NCBI GenBank assembly: GCA_015680685.1
Contig: MNCI01006912.1
Location: 1,171-58,848 of the forward strand
Reading direction: 5' to 3'
Source of the DNA: Gnetum montanum
Taxonomy: Eukaryota > Streptophyta > Gnetopsida > Gnetales > Gnetaceae
Length of the DNA: 57,678 nucleotides
The notes under the pieces: model-generated
The model's database searches: none
The model's input: only the letters and a program-made list of their open reading frames with translations
Told to the model about the DNA's origin: nothing
Position numbers and translations under genes: made by a program
In this document: positions 1 through 10,510 of the stretch, in pieces
How positions within the stretch are numbered: the stretch's first letter is position 1
Layout of the letters: every line of letters starts with the position of its first letter

Positions 1-884
1 AGCATACTTCGGGTTGCGAATAGGGGTTCGTCATGATCATCTATTTCATGACGTCTGTGATGTCTACGTGGTGGTTCCCTATTCTCCCTACATCCTTTCC
101 CTTGTCCTAACTCCTCTTGACCCTCCTGTCGAGGCATTTCATCTCCTTTACCTTTACTATATGCGTTATGCCCATGGTGGCTGCACCCAGATGTGGAAGG
201 AGAGTGTGAATGATGAGATGAAGGAGAAGAAGAAGGGGATCCATCACCATGGTGATGTTTCGTGCCTTCTCTTCGGCTGCTTCGGCCCCGATCGTTGTGA
301 CGATCAACGAGTCTGTCATTAGTGTGAGTAGTTGTTCCTGCCATGAACAGCTGGTGCTCACGGGGATCAGAGCCTGAAATATGTATCGTTGATCTAAGGC
401 CCTGATGCCTAACCTCTTCACTAGAGTGAGGAGGTGGAACATCATTTTCTAAGAAACCCATCATGAGGGGTTCCTCTTCTTCTATTTCACTAATGACGTG
501 GGGAACCTTGCTTTTGAGTAGTGAATGTTGGCTCTCCTGCCTTGCATCCCGAATACGTTGGGCGTTGGTGGGACGATAATCCCTTATGTCATAATCATCC
601 AAAACATATTCATCAAGCAGCTTGTGCATGTCAATCCGTACCAAGGCATGGGAAAGCATGTTGGGAGCAGAGCGATTTGGGGGTAACACAATGTTACCTT
701 GCATGTCTCTCCACCGTAGTTACTCATCTTGATGGAAAACAAAGGTAAAATCCGGCACATACTCATCTGGATGAGTATATGTGACCTTGGATTGTTGAGC
801 ACATGGTTGATTTTGGTTATGCGTATGATCCTGAATTTTTCCTGTATTGTCCTTAGGTGAGTTGATTTCGTGAGAAGAAGCCAT
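1..884 (-). pseudogene. gag: E0 gag, N-terminal part (one in-frame stop)
   Basis: Minus-strand frame starting at the ATG at 884-882 and still open at base 1, about 294 codons. It would encode the N-terminus of the capsid precursor of a Ty3/gypsy element. The only break is a TAA at 722-720 (codon 55); the E5 gag has Gln at the aligned position, so a CAA to TAA change is likely. Conserved blocks shared with the E5 gag (23298 onward) include YTHPDEYVPDFTF, a WRDMQGNIVLP block, and DEPLFATRSM near the window edge. The middle is acidic, then Ser/His/Arg rich. The start is chosen because it is the first ATG after the leader, lies about 130 bases from the primer site, and aligns with the E5 gag start. 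Shorter frames on the other strand here are shadows. Confidence 0.75.
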
Positions 885-1011
885 TTCAATTGGTGTGTAG
901 TTTTCACTATTATTTAATGTTCTTGATTAACTGATTAACCCTATGTTTCGTTTTAAGCTCACAACGATGTGAGTGATATCCCTTATGTTAAATTGGCAAA
1001 AAAACACTTAG

Positions 1012-1029
1012 TCCCCGGCAACGGCGCCA
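1012..1029 (-). other. E0 primer-binding site (tRNA-Asp type)
   Basis: The plus strand carries TCCCCGGCAACGGCGCCA, the 3' end of plant tRNA-Asp including CCA, so the minus strand is the complementary primer site. It lies one base inside the LTR end. Athila/Tat elements of plants use tRNA-Asp. It is not a tRNA gene, because no tRNA body precedes it. Confidence 0.9.
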
Positions 1030-1456
1030 ATGATGAGTGGCGAGGTACCCCTACACTCAACCATACAAAACGAGTGTGCATGCGCAATCTGGTCGAACTC
1101 CGCAGACTAAATTCCTTAACGCCCCAAGAAACACTTGGGGTTAATTGTTCGTTGTCTTCCCAAGCTTGCTTGTATGTGTCACGGTGTATGGTTAAGAAAG
1201 TCTAAGGTATGTGATTTTTTTGGTATTTTCGACTTATCTCCTATGCTATCAGAGGGAAAGGGTTGAGAAACTAACTAACTCTAACTAATGTCCTAAGTCT
1301 AAATTAACTAGCGTTAGAATCCGTTCCCACTTATCGGACACACCCTGAACTATGCAACTGCGGCTTACCAAACGCTAATCGTTACTGGGATCGCCACACG
1401 TAACGCAAGTGCTCGAAGTGGTCGTACTGAGGCACCTATTTAGCCTAAGTGTGATA

Positions 1457-1735
1457 AGCAGCCGATTCCTTAGCCAGCCGTACACACCCGTGGGTGCTCG
1501 TAACTAAGTCGTACTTATCACACGTTCTAGCCTAGCAATGAGCAGCCGATTCCTCAACTAGCCGTACACATCGGACTACCACTGGGATTACCAAGCGCAG
1601 AATCCTGGAATACGCTACTGGGTTACCAAGTAGCCAATGCTCGTAATTGAGTCGTACTCATGCATTGCGTCAAGCAGCCGATTCCTTGACTAGCCGTACA
1701 TGTCCGTAGACGCTCGTAATCAAGTCGTACTTGAA
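1457..1735 (-). repeat. Degenerate triplicate inside the E0 LTR
   Basis: The block AGCAGCCGATTCCT begins at 1457, 1541 and 1673. Each is followed by a CAGCCGTACA or TAGCCGTACA block, and copies of GCTCGTAA and GTCGTACT recur between them. Spacing is 84 and 132 bases, so units differ in length. No function is evident; it lies in the presumed R/U5. Confidence 0.7.
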
Positions 1736-1979
1736 TGCACTAGGAAAGCAGTTTATGAAAGCAATAAATGAAACCACGTGCTACAAGGTTTATCCAATCA
1801 AGTTTGTCTTTATTTCCGTACACAACTTGGGTTCAGGATACAAGTTGCTTGAAAAAAGAGTCATTCACTCTAGGACTCCTACTGCGGGCACATGGGAAAA
1901 ATTCTAACTCTGGAGTGATCAATCTGCCAGAGCTTCGCTACACTAGCCAGGATTGGGAAATGAAGGGAGTGCCACCTCT

Positions 1980-2048
1980 TATTTATAGATATGGCGGCGA
2001 GACGCGATATCGCGTACGCAATATCGCAGGGTAAGACGCGATATCGCG
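1980..2048 (-). promoter_or_regulatory. E0 LTR core promoter: TATA box with paired CGCGATATCGCG palindromes
   Basis: On the minus strand TATAAATA is at 1987-1980. Just upstream are two perfect 12-bp palindromes CGCGATATCGCG at 2003-2014 and 2037-2048, with a decayed third (GCAATATCGC) between them. The position directly upstream of TATA inside an LTR suggests a binding site for a dimeric factor or a CpG methylation target; that role is inference. Confidence 0.6.
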
Positions 2049-2109
2049 GCCCAGTGCATGTCGCGTCTCATCACTTAACTACTAGTATGATTCTATACTA
2101 ATATTTTTT

Positions 2110-2990
2110 TTTCTATTCTTATTTTTTGTTATCTAGGAAACCATTTAAATTTGTAATAATCACTCAATATGATGATGATAAGACTCTACTAAATCTTCTT
2201 CAACTTTCAAATCCTTAATAAAATTGATATCTTTATAAGAACACAAAAGTAAATCAATGCAATAATTACCTTGAGGTCTTGTGAAAGTAAATGAAGAAGA
2301 TTAAGGAAATCTAGCAATTTTACTATAAATGAAAAGAATAAATTTTTTTTGTTCATTCTAATAGTTATTGTTCCATCTTGTTAATAGCGCCATCTATAGA
2401 ATGTTGGGTCCAATTGTAAGTTTCAACAATATTTAACTATCAATTATATGTCATCATTGAATAATTTTTGTTTTTATTCCTTCTAAACCTATCCTTTCAT
2501 CAAAATAACTATAAATAAATACTAAGTCTTTTTCTACAAATTCTAAAATATCTTTGCCTAAGAACTAAAAAGAATGATTATGAGATAGCTCTATACCATC
2601 ATACAATGTAGCATCTCTAGGAGCAAATTAACATATCGAAAGAAAAGAACAACCATCCTGACATAATATTTTTAGCCAAACATATTCTTTATGATCATTA
2701 GTTCTTTCTAAAAGCATATAATTTTCAAATGAATTTCTAGCTAGCATTACAATGCCTCTAGAAGATGTACCTTTTCACCTTACTCTTGTATTTCTTGCAA
2801 TATATTTAATAAATCCAAGAACTAAACAATTTATAGAACCAACATCCTCATAAGTTTTAAAAAAACAAAAAATAATAAAGCTATTAAATAATCTAATACT
2901 TGTTAAAGAAATAATTTTATTTTTAATTCCATCATCAATGTTAATAAATCCATAACTTAAAGGATCTATATGTATTTTGAATACTACTTA
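2110..2990 (-). pseudogene. LINE endonuclease domain remnant
   Basis: Decayed minus-strand frame with the look of an endonuclease/exonuclease/phosphatase domain of a non-LTR retrotransposon, which nicks target DNA for reverse transcription. Visible pieces in order: SRGIVMLARN, KEYVWLKIL, an IC-FAPRDATLYD stretch, FLGKDILEF, a decayed GDFNA-like segment, then NYCIDLLLCS and finally ESYHHHI where the family has the catalytic S-D-H. Several stops and frame changes break it. The reverse transcriptase would lie to the left, but the E0 LTR begins at 2073, so E0 separates it from this piece. Family assignment rests on motif order only. Confidence 0.5.
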
Positions 2991-3700
2991 TTTGTAATGA
3001 CTACCATGTTTCTATCATTTAGGCATGCTACCAAACCCTATTCAAAGGTTTCATTAACATTTTTTTGCATTATTAGTCCTTTCTACAAGTTCCTTTTGAG
3101 TAAGATCTTCATTTATTCAAATATTGTTTTCATTCTCAATTTGCTTCATGTTGCTTCAATGTCTTCAAACATGCACTTTATCTTCTACATTATGAAACAT
3201 AACAATTACATGTCAAGGCTTTTCATGTTATTTACCTAGAACCCTAAAAAAATCTTGAAGTTTTGAAGAAGTTATATCCATATCATCTATACTTTTTTCA
3301 ACTTTCTTATATAAATTTTCATCTATTTCACCCTTTGTCTCTAGGATACCTACAAAATGTAAATTTTTTTCTTTTGACATTTTTTCATCTTATTCTTTCA
3401 AAGCTTTGGGATTGTAAATTTTATCTTTTGTCTTTTTTTTGTTAGATTTATTTTTATTTTCCTCCACCTTGACTTCAAGTTTTGTTATGTTTAGAAAAAT
3501 CTATTCATTATGCTTTAGAGAAACACTATTCTCATTTTTTCCCTCAATTTCTTCTTCAAGGGTTAATACCCTTCAAAGTATTTCTTTCTTTTATTCGTGA
3601 ATTTCATCTAGTAATGCCATTTTGCTAACCATATACTATCATTGTAAAACTGGAATTTCTTTTAGAATAATTGCATTTAAATATTTTTTGTGTGTGCTAT
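2991..3700 (-). pseudogene. LINE ORF1-like, lysine-rich coiled-coil remnant
   Basis: Directly upstream (minus strand) of the endonuclease remnant. It is rich in Lys and Glu, with the pieces KEKNLHFVGILETKG, a YKKVEKSIDDMDI helix-like stretch, FFRVLGK and then HVIVMFHNVEDKVHV. The order of a charged coiled coil, a V/I-G-I-x-E block and a P-x-H-V-I-V-x-F block recalls the RNA-binding ORF1 protein of L1-type LINEs. Broken by many stops. Position fits the ORF1 then ORF2 order of a LINE. Tentative. Confidence 0.35.
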
Positions 3701-3810
3701 ATGATAATTCCATGATAAAGTTTTCAAATGTTAACCTTGATGGACGATGATAAATATTTCATATATTTTAATAAGCTGAACATTTAAAATGAGGTCTATA
3801 TTAAGTAATA
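3640..3810. repeat. Short dispersed repeat, partner at 52430-52590
   Basis: About 80-100 bases (core 3725-3805) match 52495-52580 in the same orientation. Shared blocks include AATGTTAACC, TTTTAATAAGCTGAACATT (TTTTAACAAGCTGAACATT in the partner) and AAAATGAGG. Neither copy is recognisable as coding. It may be part of an untyped repeat family. Confidence 0.5.
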
Positions 3811-4678
3811 CTGTAAGGCTATGAATTAATGCTTAGATATTATTTTTTTCTATGATTTAGTAGGTAGTTATGACCTCATGTGAGTCACAACCAGCCATAA
3901 TTGACAATATTGGGAGCTTTATTTATACTTTTCAATTATGAAATATCTCTTGATGAGTTGGCAAGATAGTAGAAAAGTACTTGAGTAGCAAAGGTATGAT
4001 GTGAATATTTTCTAAGGTAGCTTGCAAGTTAAATATGCTTAAAACTTGATCAAAATAGGAACTACAATGTAATGTGATTTACAATGTCTTACTATGCATA
4101 TTCCTCTATTGAATGCAAGTCAATGTGAATTGTAGTTACATTTAGAATAGATAAACTAATGTTAAACCAGAAGAGGTGATCGGGTGCTACTTGCACTAGG
4201 TTACAATGAATATTTCTAGAAGACCACTTTTATCAATGCAAGGTCATGAAATCCATAGCTTATCTAGACCATGCATATTCTAGACCATTGTAAATTGAAT
4301 AGTTAACCATTGAAGATTCATTCTAGGCGGATGCTACTCATTTTGGCTAGTAGTAGTTACATGTTAAATGTTAAATAGTACTTGGACAAGGAGATGTAGC
4401 CTTATGTGATCTTCTGTAGGTTTCAATAGTTAGTTAGAAGTTTCTTCAATTGGAAAACCAAAGTTGTGATAACTAGGAAGCTAAGAGGAATCATAAAAAA
4501 TCATCATATCATAAAGAATTAAGATATAATAGAGAGAATCAGGAATAAGAATTTTTATTCATGAATTGATATTATAATATTACTTTTATTAATTCAAGTA
4601 ATTAGTTCTATCATTTTGCTCAATGTTGCACTTTCTATGCTAGTTGATCCTAGCACTTTCATTTCACATAATCCATAG
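3811..4678. other. No gene recognised
   Basis: AT-rich sequence with stops in every frame. I see no domain, terminal repeat or tandem structure here. It is probably flanking DNA or older repeat sequence into which E7 inserted. Confidence 0.5.
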
Positions 4679-5198
4679 TATCACATCCCCATTCAAAAGT
4701 GGTGTCACTACATAACAAAAATAATGTTTCTTTATAGAAAGTTTCATAATTGTTGTAATAAGAAACAAAAGTGGAAGTTGGAAATAGGACCTAAAAGGAA
4801 ATGTTGTAATATTGAGCATGTTTCTTTAGATGATCTTTGGGGATTTGACCTAAGGTTTTTATAACATGGCATTAGAGGTCATATCAACATGGAGTTGTAG
4901 AATTGGTAAAGGTGAATAATAGGTGTCAGGTGAAGTGGGATAGAAACATGACTGACCATCCCTTCTAGCTAGTTATAGATCTAACTATGGTGGTAGGGCT
5001 AAATAGTCCTAAGGGATAGATGCTAAAGGAAGATAAACCCAAAAAATACTCAGAGCATCACCTAGATACATTATTCTACATTAATAAAGCATTCTTTTCA
5101 CTTTTCTTCTATATTTTCCTTATTATTTTATTTATAGATATTGTTGAATGTTACATGTGTTTGATGTTTTCCATAACATTCAAGAATGGGATGGTACT
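4679..5198 (+). repeat. E7 5' LTR
   Basis: Starts TATCACATCCCC (probably TGTCAC originally) and ends GGGATGGTACT, giving imperfect inverted ends of the TGTAACATCCC type common in plant gypsy LTRs. It aligns along its length with 8989-9481 and, in reverse, with 20550-21061. Confidence 0.65.
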
Positions 5199-5200
5199 TT

Positions 5201-5212
5201 TGGTATTAGAGA
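5201..5212 (+). other. E7 primer-binding site (initiator Met tRNA type)
   Basis: TGGTATTAGAGA differs at two positions from the plant initiator tRNA-Met complement TGGTATCAGAGC, and lies two bases after the LTR. Confidence 0.55.
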
Positions 5213-8200
5213 AAACCAATGATTCAAGAAAGAATTAGAATCAATGACCAACTAAAATCTAATGATGAACCATGAAGCCATGATCAATGAAGAGTTATGA
5301 ACTATCACTAGATGCACCTTATGTTCAAGATGATTCTTATAAGCTAGAAGATATTCTTCTAGTAATTTTCATGGTCAAATGAGTCAAGAGCACATATCTA
5401 CAGAACCACAAACATGTATCATGTTCAAGATAGACCCCACCAACCAGGAGATTTGATGACACCTTAATATAATACATGGAGTGCAAGAAATGCTTATAAT
5501 ATATGGATACATCAATATAGATAACTCTTAACCATGTTGTAGTATTGTTATAATAATTGATGAAGGTTATTTTAAGTTCCTTCATGAAGGTTAGTACCAT
5601 GGCCTAGGTCGATCTTTTCTTTGCCTAGAACTTATTGTCCTTAAAAATACTCCTATAAATTGGCATTATTCGCTCTACCTATGACCTATCTATTGGTTAG
5701 TTTAAGGAAGTTAACCTAGCCATAACTTTGTTTCATCCTACTTTATAACAATTATTATCATGAGATCCTTAGGGAAACAAAAACTCGATGGGTAATATTG
5801 TGATGTATTACTATGTTTACCCTCTCCTTAGTGCCTCACTAGGGTATAACCATGATCTTAGAGAGTATGCCTACATCACATGTAAAATAGTAAGGTATAT
5901 CTATTACATTTTGTTCAAGGGTTGGTATATCATTTATAATCAAATTTAGGTCATCTAAAAGTTGTCATGTTAACCATACATCAACCTAGTAATGTCAATT
6001 AAAAAAAATAAGCTATTTTGATCAATTTAAGTCCTAAAAATCCAAATTAGTATTTGGACCCTAGAATAATTCCCAATGCATAGTAGTCATTGAGATGATT
6101 CCAACAATACAAATTTCATCCCAATTAGACTTATGGTTTGGAAGATATCATTGTTTAAATTTTCTCACTATGTGTGCTTTATAAAAATGATTAATTAACT
6201 AACTGTTTATTGAATTATGAAAAAAATGATCAAAATTTTAGAACCAAAAATTAAAATTAGAATCTTCCCTTGCCCAAACCAAACATTACTCCATCATCCA
6301 TTGAATGACCATGTCAATAGCCATGGTATAAAGCATAAAATAATAAAAAATGTTTTTAGAAAAACTTAATGTCAAAAAAATTGGGACATGAAATTGAATT
6401 CACAACCTTGTATTTCCCAAGTCTACTACTTAAAAATTTTCCCACTAGCCACCACCTAGTGGATGTTCCAAGTTAGTTATAGACACATAATGATATATAT
6501 TATAAAGAAATAAAATTTATATAAAAATAAATAAATAGGATATATATATTAATAAAAATTATAGTGAAAAAATTTAATTAAATTTTTTCCTGTCCTAGCT
6601 TGGTAGAGTAAGTTGCCACTAGCTATCATGCACAACTTGCCATCGGCAATGGTTGCCCTACCTATAGCCAGTTGTGATGCCATGTGGCAAGCCACTACAA
6701 ATGGTTTCTATCCTACCATGGCCCAAGACATTGTAATACCAACCTTCATCCTCATTGTCCTCACCATACCTACCACTACCTTGACCTCACAATGCCTACC
6801 ATTGCTGTAAGAAATTCTTTTTTACCTTGCAGCATGGCTTCCATACCTTCCATGTTGCTCCCACCCTTTCATTAACTACCTTTAGTGTCCTTTTACCACT
6901 ACCACATATCTCCATACTATCTACCACATTTTCTACTACTTGCCACCTTACTGCATTTTATGTCATTTTTGTTGTTGTTGATAGTACCACCACTAGGAAT
7001 TTCTGTAATCTGCAGTTATCATGAACACTCTTAGCACTATGATTCCATGCCTTCCTACTTGCTGATGGTGACTAGAAATGTTGTCAATATCTACCTCATT
7101 AGCCACCACTAATGTTATCATTTGTTATCTCCATGGTTTTTAAGAGTGATCAGTCACATTGTCATCCCTACCTCCCAATCATGTTAAAAATTTGGGTTGA
7201 TGAGACATTTTGAATTTTTTCATCAATTAATAGAAATTTCAAAACAATTTAAAATTAGAAAAGGAAATTTTAAATATAAAAACATGGAAAATTTGACAAA
7301 TACAATATATTTTCATAGCATTAACAATATGGATAAAAGCTCATAATTAAGTTTGCTTGTCTTAGAGTAGTGCTAGAATGGATGATACCCATGAAGAGAA
7401 ATGATCTAGGAGAGAATTCAAGAATAAGAATGAAAGTTAAATATAGATCATGCTTATAAGATCCCTAGCTAGTGAAAGACAACATTCAATATGTTCACCA
7501 TGGGCCTTGAACTAGAATGAGTATTGATACCGATACATCTTAGCGTAGTTACAAGATTTGGATGTTAATTTCTTGTGCCTATAAAATGTATTGTCATAAG
7601 AATTTATATAATAATTCTATCCAAATTTGAAAAATATGAGATACAAAGATATTTACAAGCAAAAAATATTCCTATGAAAGTTCTTCTTTCAATCCATACC
7701 AATTAGGATATTTTAGAAATCATAAAATAGATGATTGTGTGATCTTTTATAAAGAATCCAAGTTCAAATTAGTACAAAGGTTTGAATGATAATTAGATGA
7801 TATGAATTTTAAAATCCTAGAACTTTAAATCATGGGAAAAAAAGTATGGTCAAGGTTTTAGGGAATCCACATAACCTTGTCATTGATATTAAAAATCTAG
7901 TTATTAGAAAGATACGTATGTGTGATCAATAAACATTTAATTGCCAAATAAAAATGTTCAAATATCAAACTTTGTCAAGTGAAATAATTTATTAACCAAA
8001 TAAAGGATTGTTTGAAGAAAAAGTTACTCCTAAACCATACCAGTATCAATCTAATAGAACTTATACTCTATGGAGAGTTCAAAGAAAAAGTTGAAAGTAG
8101 TATTTATCAATTCTTAGAGTATATATGTGTAAAAGAATCCTTGGAATGAATCCAATTTGAAGATGATTTTCCTATCAATTAAACATGCAATTCCATTAGC

Positions 8201-8970
8201 CATTTCATATTCTACTTACTTTGAATCTTCAATCAACAAATAAATTTCTAGAATTCAAGAATAGATGATGTTGTTGGACAAATTTCATGAAGAATCATAG
8301 TTCACTACTTACACTACCATGATTAATGAAGATACATCAACATGATTCTTTATTGAAATCCTAGACTATATTTGGTATGATGCCAAAGTTTTTCAAATTA
8401 CACAGTTTCTAGAGTTAATTCCTAATAAAGAAATTAAGAAGCAAGATCAAGTCTTATCATCTCAAATAAGGTCGTTTGATCATATACCCTGGCTAGTGGA
8501 ACTATAACTAATTTCATTAATCCCTAAGGTTGATCAAGATCAAGGAGTATCTTAACATTACTTCTATTTAATCTTCCTATTTTATTAATTTATATTTTAA
8601 TGAGGTAACTAAAATATCTTGAGGAAATTCAAGTTGAAAATAAATGATTTACCCTAACTTCACTTCGGTAACCAAGTATGAGTTGCACATTTTGTTACAC
8701 TAGTTAGGACAAGTAATTAGTGGTTGGTAGACATTTAATTCACCTCTTATTGTTATCTTAGAGAGTAAGATAAGTATTGAAAAAATAATATTTAATTACC
8801 ATATATTCTTCTTACTTATATTTTGCTTGTAGAATAAATAGGAAAACATTAGGATACTCAATCTCAAGTCAAACTAAGAAATCAAAGCATTAGAGCATTA
8901 GATCATGGAAGAAGCATAGGAGTTGGAGAAAGATAGTGAACATGAACTCATCTGAGAATGAATGAAACTT
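5213..8970. other. E7 internal region, no protein recognised
   Basis: About 3.8 kb without any retroelement domain I can recognise on either strand. Short open frames exist but have no motif support. Part of it (6600-7160) is a CCA/TGCC-rich low-complexity block. Confidence 0.45.
6600..7160. repeat. CCA/CTACC-rich low-complexity block
   Basis: The plus strand is dense in CCAC, CTACC, TTGCC and CCAT words and noticeably richer in C than its surroundings. The complementary composition appears at 49340-50190. Open frames here are compositional by-products. Confidence 0.5.
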
Positions 8971-8987
8971 AATGGGAAGGAGGTAGA
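8971..8987 (+). other. E7 polypurine tract
   Basis: AATGGGAAGGAGGTAGA, nearly all purine, immediately upstream of the 3' LTR; expected primer for plus-strand DNA synthesis. Confidence 0.55.
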
Positions 8988-8988
8988 T

Positions 8989-9481
8989 TATCATGTTCCC
9001 ATTTCTGAATGGTTTCATAGCAAGTATTGTAATTATTGTAATGAAATCCAAAAGGGTAAGTTGTAATTAAGACACAAAAGGACACATTGTAATAACAAGC
9101 ATTTCTTTTGAGATAATGTTTTTGGATTTGACTAAGGTATTTATACTTAAGCATTAGAGGTTAAATTAGCATGAAGTTGTAGAGATGGTAAAAGAAACTA
9201 ATAGATGCTAAGTGAAGTCAGAAAGGAAGAAGATTGATCATTTCTTCTAGCTAATTGTAGACCTAACCATGGTTGCATTGCTAGATAGCCTCTAAGAAAT
9301 AGATACTGAAGGAAGATAACCTTAAGAAACAATCAAAGCATGATCTAGATAAATTATTCCACATTAATGAAGCATTCTTTTCACTTTTCTTCTACATTTT
9401 CTCTATTATTTATCTTATCCATAATATTGAATGTTATGTATATTTGATGTTTTCCATGACATCTAGAAATGGGATGTTACA
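8989..9481 (+). repeat. E7 3' LTR
   Basis: Starts TATCATGTTCCC and ends GGGATGTTACA. It shares long stretches with 4679-5198, for example AAGCATTCTTTTCACTTTTC near its end. Confidence 0.65.
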
Positions 9482-9900
9482 CACAATCTTACATCTACTT
9501 GATTTGTCATATTCTACAACCTAGGAATGTAAATTATAAACAAAATTTTAGTACTTTTGTAACTATTATGGATTATGGTGTCATTTTATAATATTTTTAA
9601 TTTCTTGAATTTTTTCTTTTGTTATTATATTATTTTAGTATCGATACCAATTCACTTATTGGTATGTGTTTAGCATAACTATTAGAGCCTCAATTGGCTT
9701 TGATAGATATGTAAATCTTTTTTGTTGATTTAGAATTGGAATATCAATTATTATCTTGAGTTTAGTATTAATTTTTTTATTTGAATTACCTTTTCTTCTC
9801 TAGTTTATAATTTTATTTTAAGTTTATTATTTGGAATCATGAGAATGGAAAATGATTAGTCAAAAGATACTTTACATTGAACATGCATTCCAGAAAGAAG
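9482..9900. other. AT-rich stretch upstream of E6 gag, no feature proven
   Basis: Should contain the E6 leader and perhaps its 5' LTR end. I could not find a matching LTR downstream of the E6 integrase, nor a convincing tRNA-Asp primer site, so E6 termini are left open. Confidence 0.35.
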
Positions 9901-10510
9901 ATGAAGAAACTTCTCATGTTATCTAAAGAATCTTCTTCTTCTTCTATAAATTCAAGAAATAATTTATTGTGTAAAGATGGGCCATAAATTTCTTAGATAG
10001 AGGTATAGCCCCAAACTATAAAAACTAGGAGTAATATAATTAATGTTGTTGACCTTCTTCAGACCCCTATTACTTCGACCATAATTGGAACACAATTTAC
10101 AATCATTTTCTCAAATTCTACCTACTTTAATCAAGTGTCTATGATTATTGGTATGCCTACTTAATTTGAATTTGGAACATTGGCTTTAAATAATATGAGT
10201 TAGTCTAGTAATATTGCTCAAACTCAATGTTTGTCTATTACTATTTCAACTTCTTCTTTATTAACCAAAATGGCTAGTCCTTCTTTTCAAACTTAGTTTA
10301 CCAATAAATAAGAAAATGTCATGTATTTTTCAAATACCCCTAATCTTATTAATATTTTTTAGCAATAAGAATTGTATTAGTAGCATCTTCAAATCACTCA
10401 TCAAGCATTTTTAAAAGTGCTTTCGTAACATACTTAAAATGCATAACCCAACCTATTATCTTAACCAACCTCATATTCATTTCCTTAGTCTACTAAATCA
10501 TCTATATCTT
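9901..10510 (+). pseudogene. gag: E6 gag, N-terminal segment
   Basis: From an ATG at 9901 one frame can be followed to the E1 insertion at 10511, with many internal TAA/TAG codons but little frameshifting. It reads as a Ser/Thr/Asn/Gln-rich leader to a capsid precursor. Recognisable pieces are KESSSSSINSRNN, INVVDLLQTPITSTIIGTQF and ITHQAFLKVLS. The stops cluster where Gln codons would be expected. The frame resumes after E1 at 17342. Assignment to E6 is by position and continuity; motif strength in this N-terminal part is low. Confidence 0.5.

Larger units (their letters stand above)
1..2073 (-). mobile_element. E0: Athila/Tat-like Ty3/gypsy retrotransposon, truncated by the window edge
   Basis: Minus-strand LTR retrotransposon of which only the 5' LTR, primer site, leader and start of gag are inside the window. 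Seen: an LTR bounded by the inverted ends TGATGAG and CTCATCA, an 18-base match to the 3' end of plant tRNA-Asp one base inside it, and a gag frame running off the left edge. Its LTR 3' end and gag resemble those of E5, so the two belong to one lineage. It is clearly more GC-rich than the rest of the window and keeps many CpG sites, suggesting it is the youngest insertion. The base run CTTAA just outside (2074-2078) would be its target duplication, but the other end is not visible. It interrupts a LINE remnant. Confidence 0.85.
1031..2073 (-). repeat. E0 5' LTR
   Basis: A 1043-bp LTR with perfect 7-bp inverted ends TGATGAG/CTCATCA. Read on the minus strand it begins at 2073, carries two 12-bp palindromes, then a TATAAATA box only about 90 bases in, then a very long R/U5 that holds a degenerate triplicate. 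The last 30 bases (GGTTGAG, GGGGTACC, ACTCATCA) resemble the E5 LTR end. The partner LTR lies outside the window. Confidence 0.85.
4679..9481 (+). mobile_element. E7: 4.8-kb LTR retrotransposon with no coding capacity
   Basis: Two same-orientation copies of a roughly 500-bp repeat (4679-5198 and 8989-9481) bracket 3.8 kb. An initiator-Met-type primer site follows the left copy, and a purine-rich tract immediately precedes the right copy, so these are 5' and 3' LTRs of one plus-strand element. The flanking pentamers CATAG (4674-4678) and CACAA (9482-9486) could be a target duplication with two transitions. No gag or pol motif is visible inside, so it is non-autonomous or decayed past recognition. 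A third LTR copy sits inside E6 at 20550-21061. Confidence 0.65.

Noticed and set aside
14-322. Plus-strand 102-codon frame at the left edge
   Set aside because: Shadow of the E0 gag, which reads on the minus strand and has homology to E5 gag.
1012-1029. tRNA-Asp gene
   Set aside because: Only the 18 bases of the 3' end are present, next to an LTR end; it is a primer-binding site.
9482-9900. 5' LTR of E6
   Set aside because: No matching copy was found downstream of the E6 integrase and no clear primer site; left unassigned.
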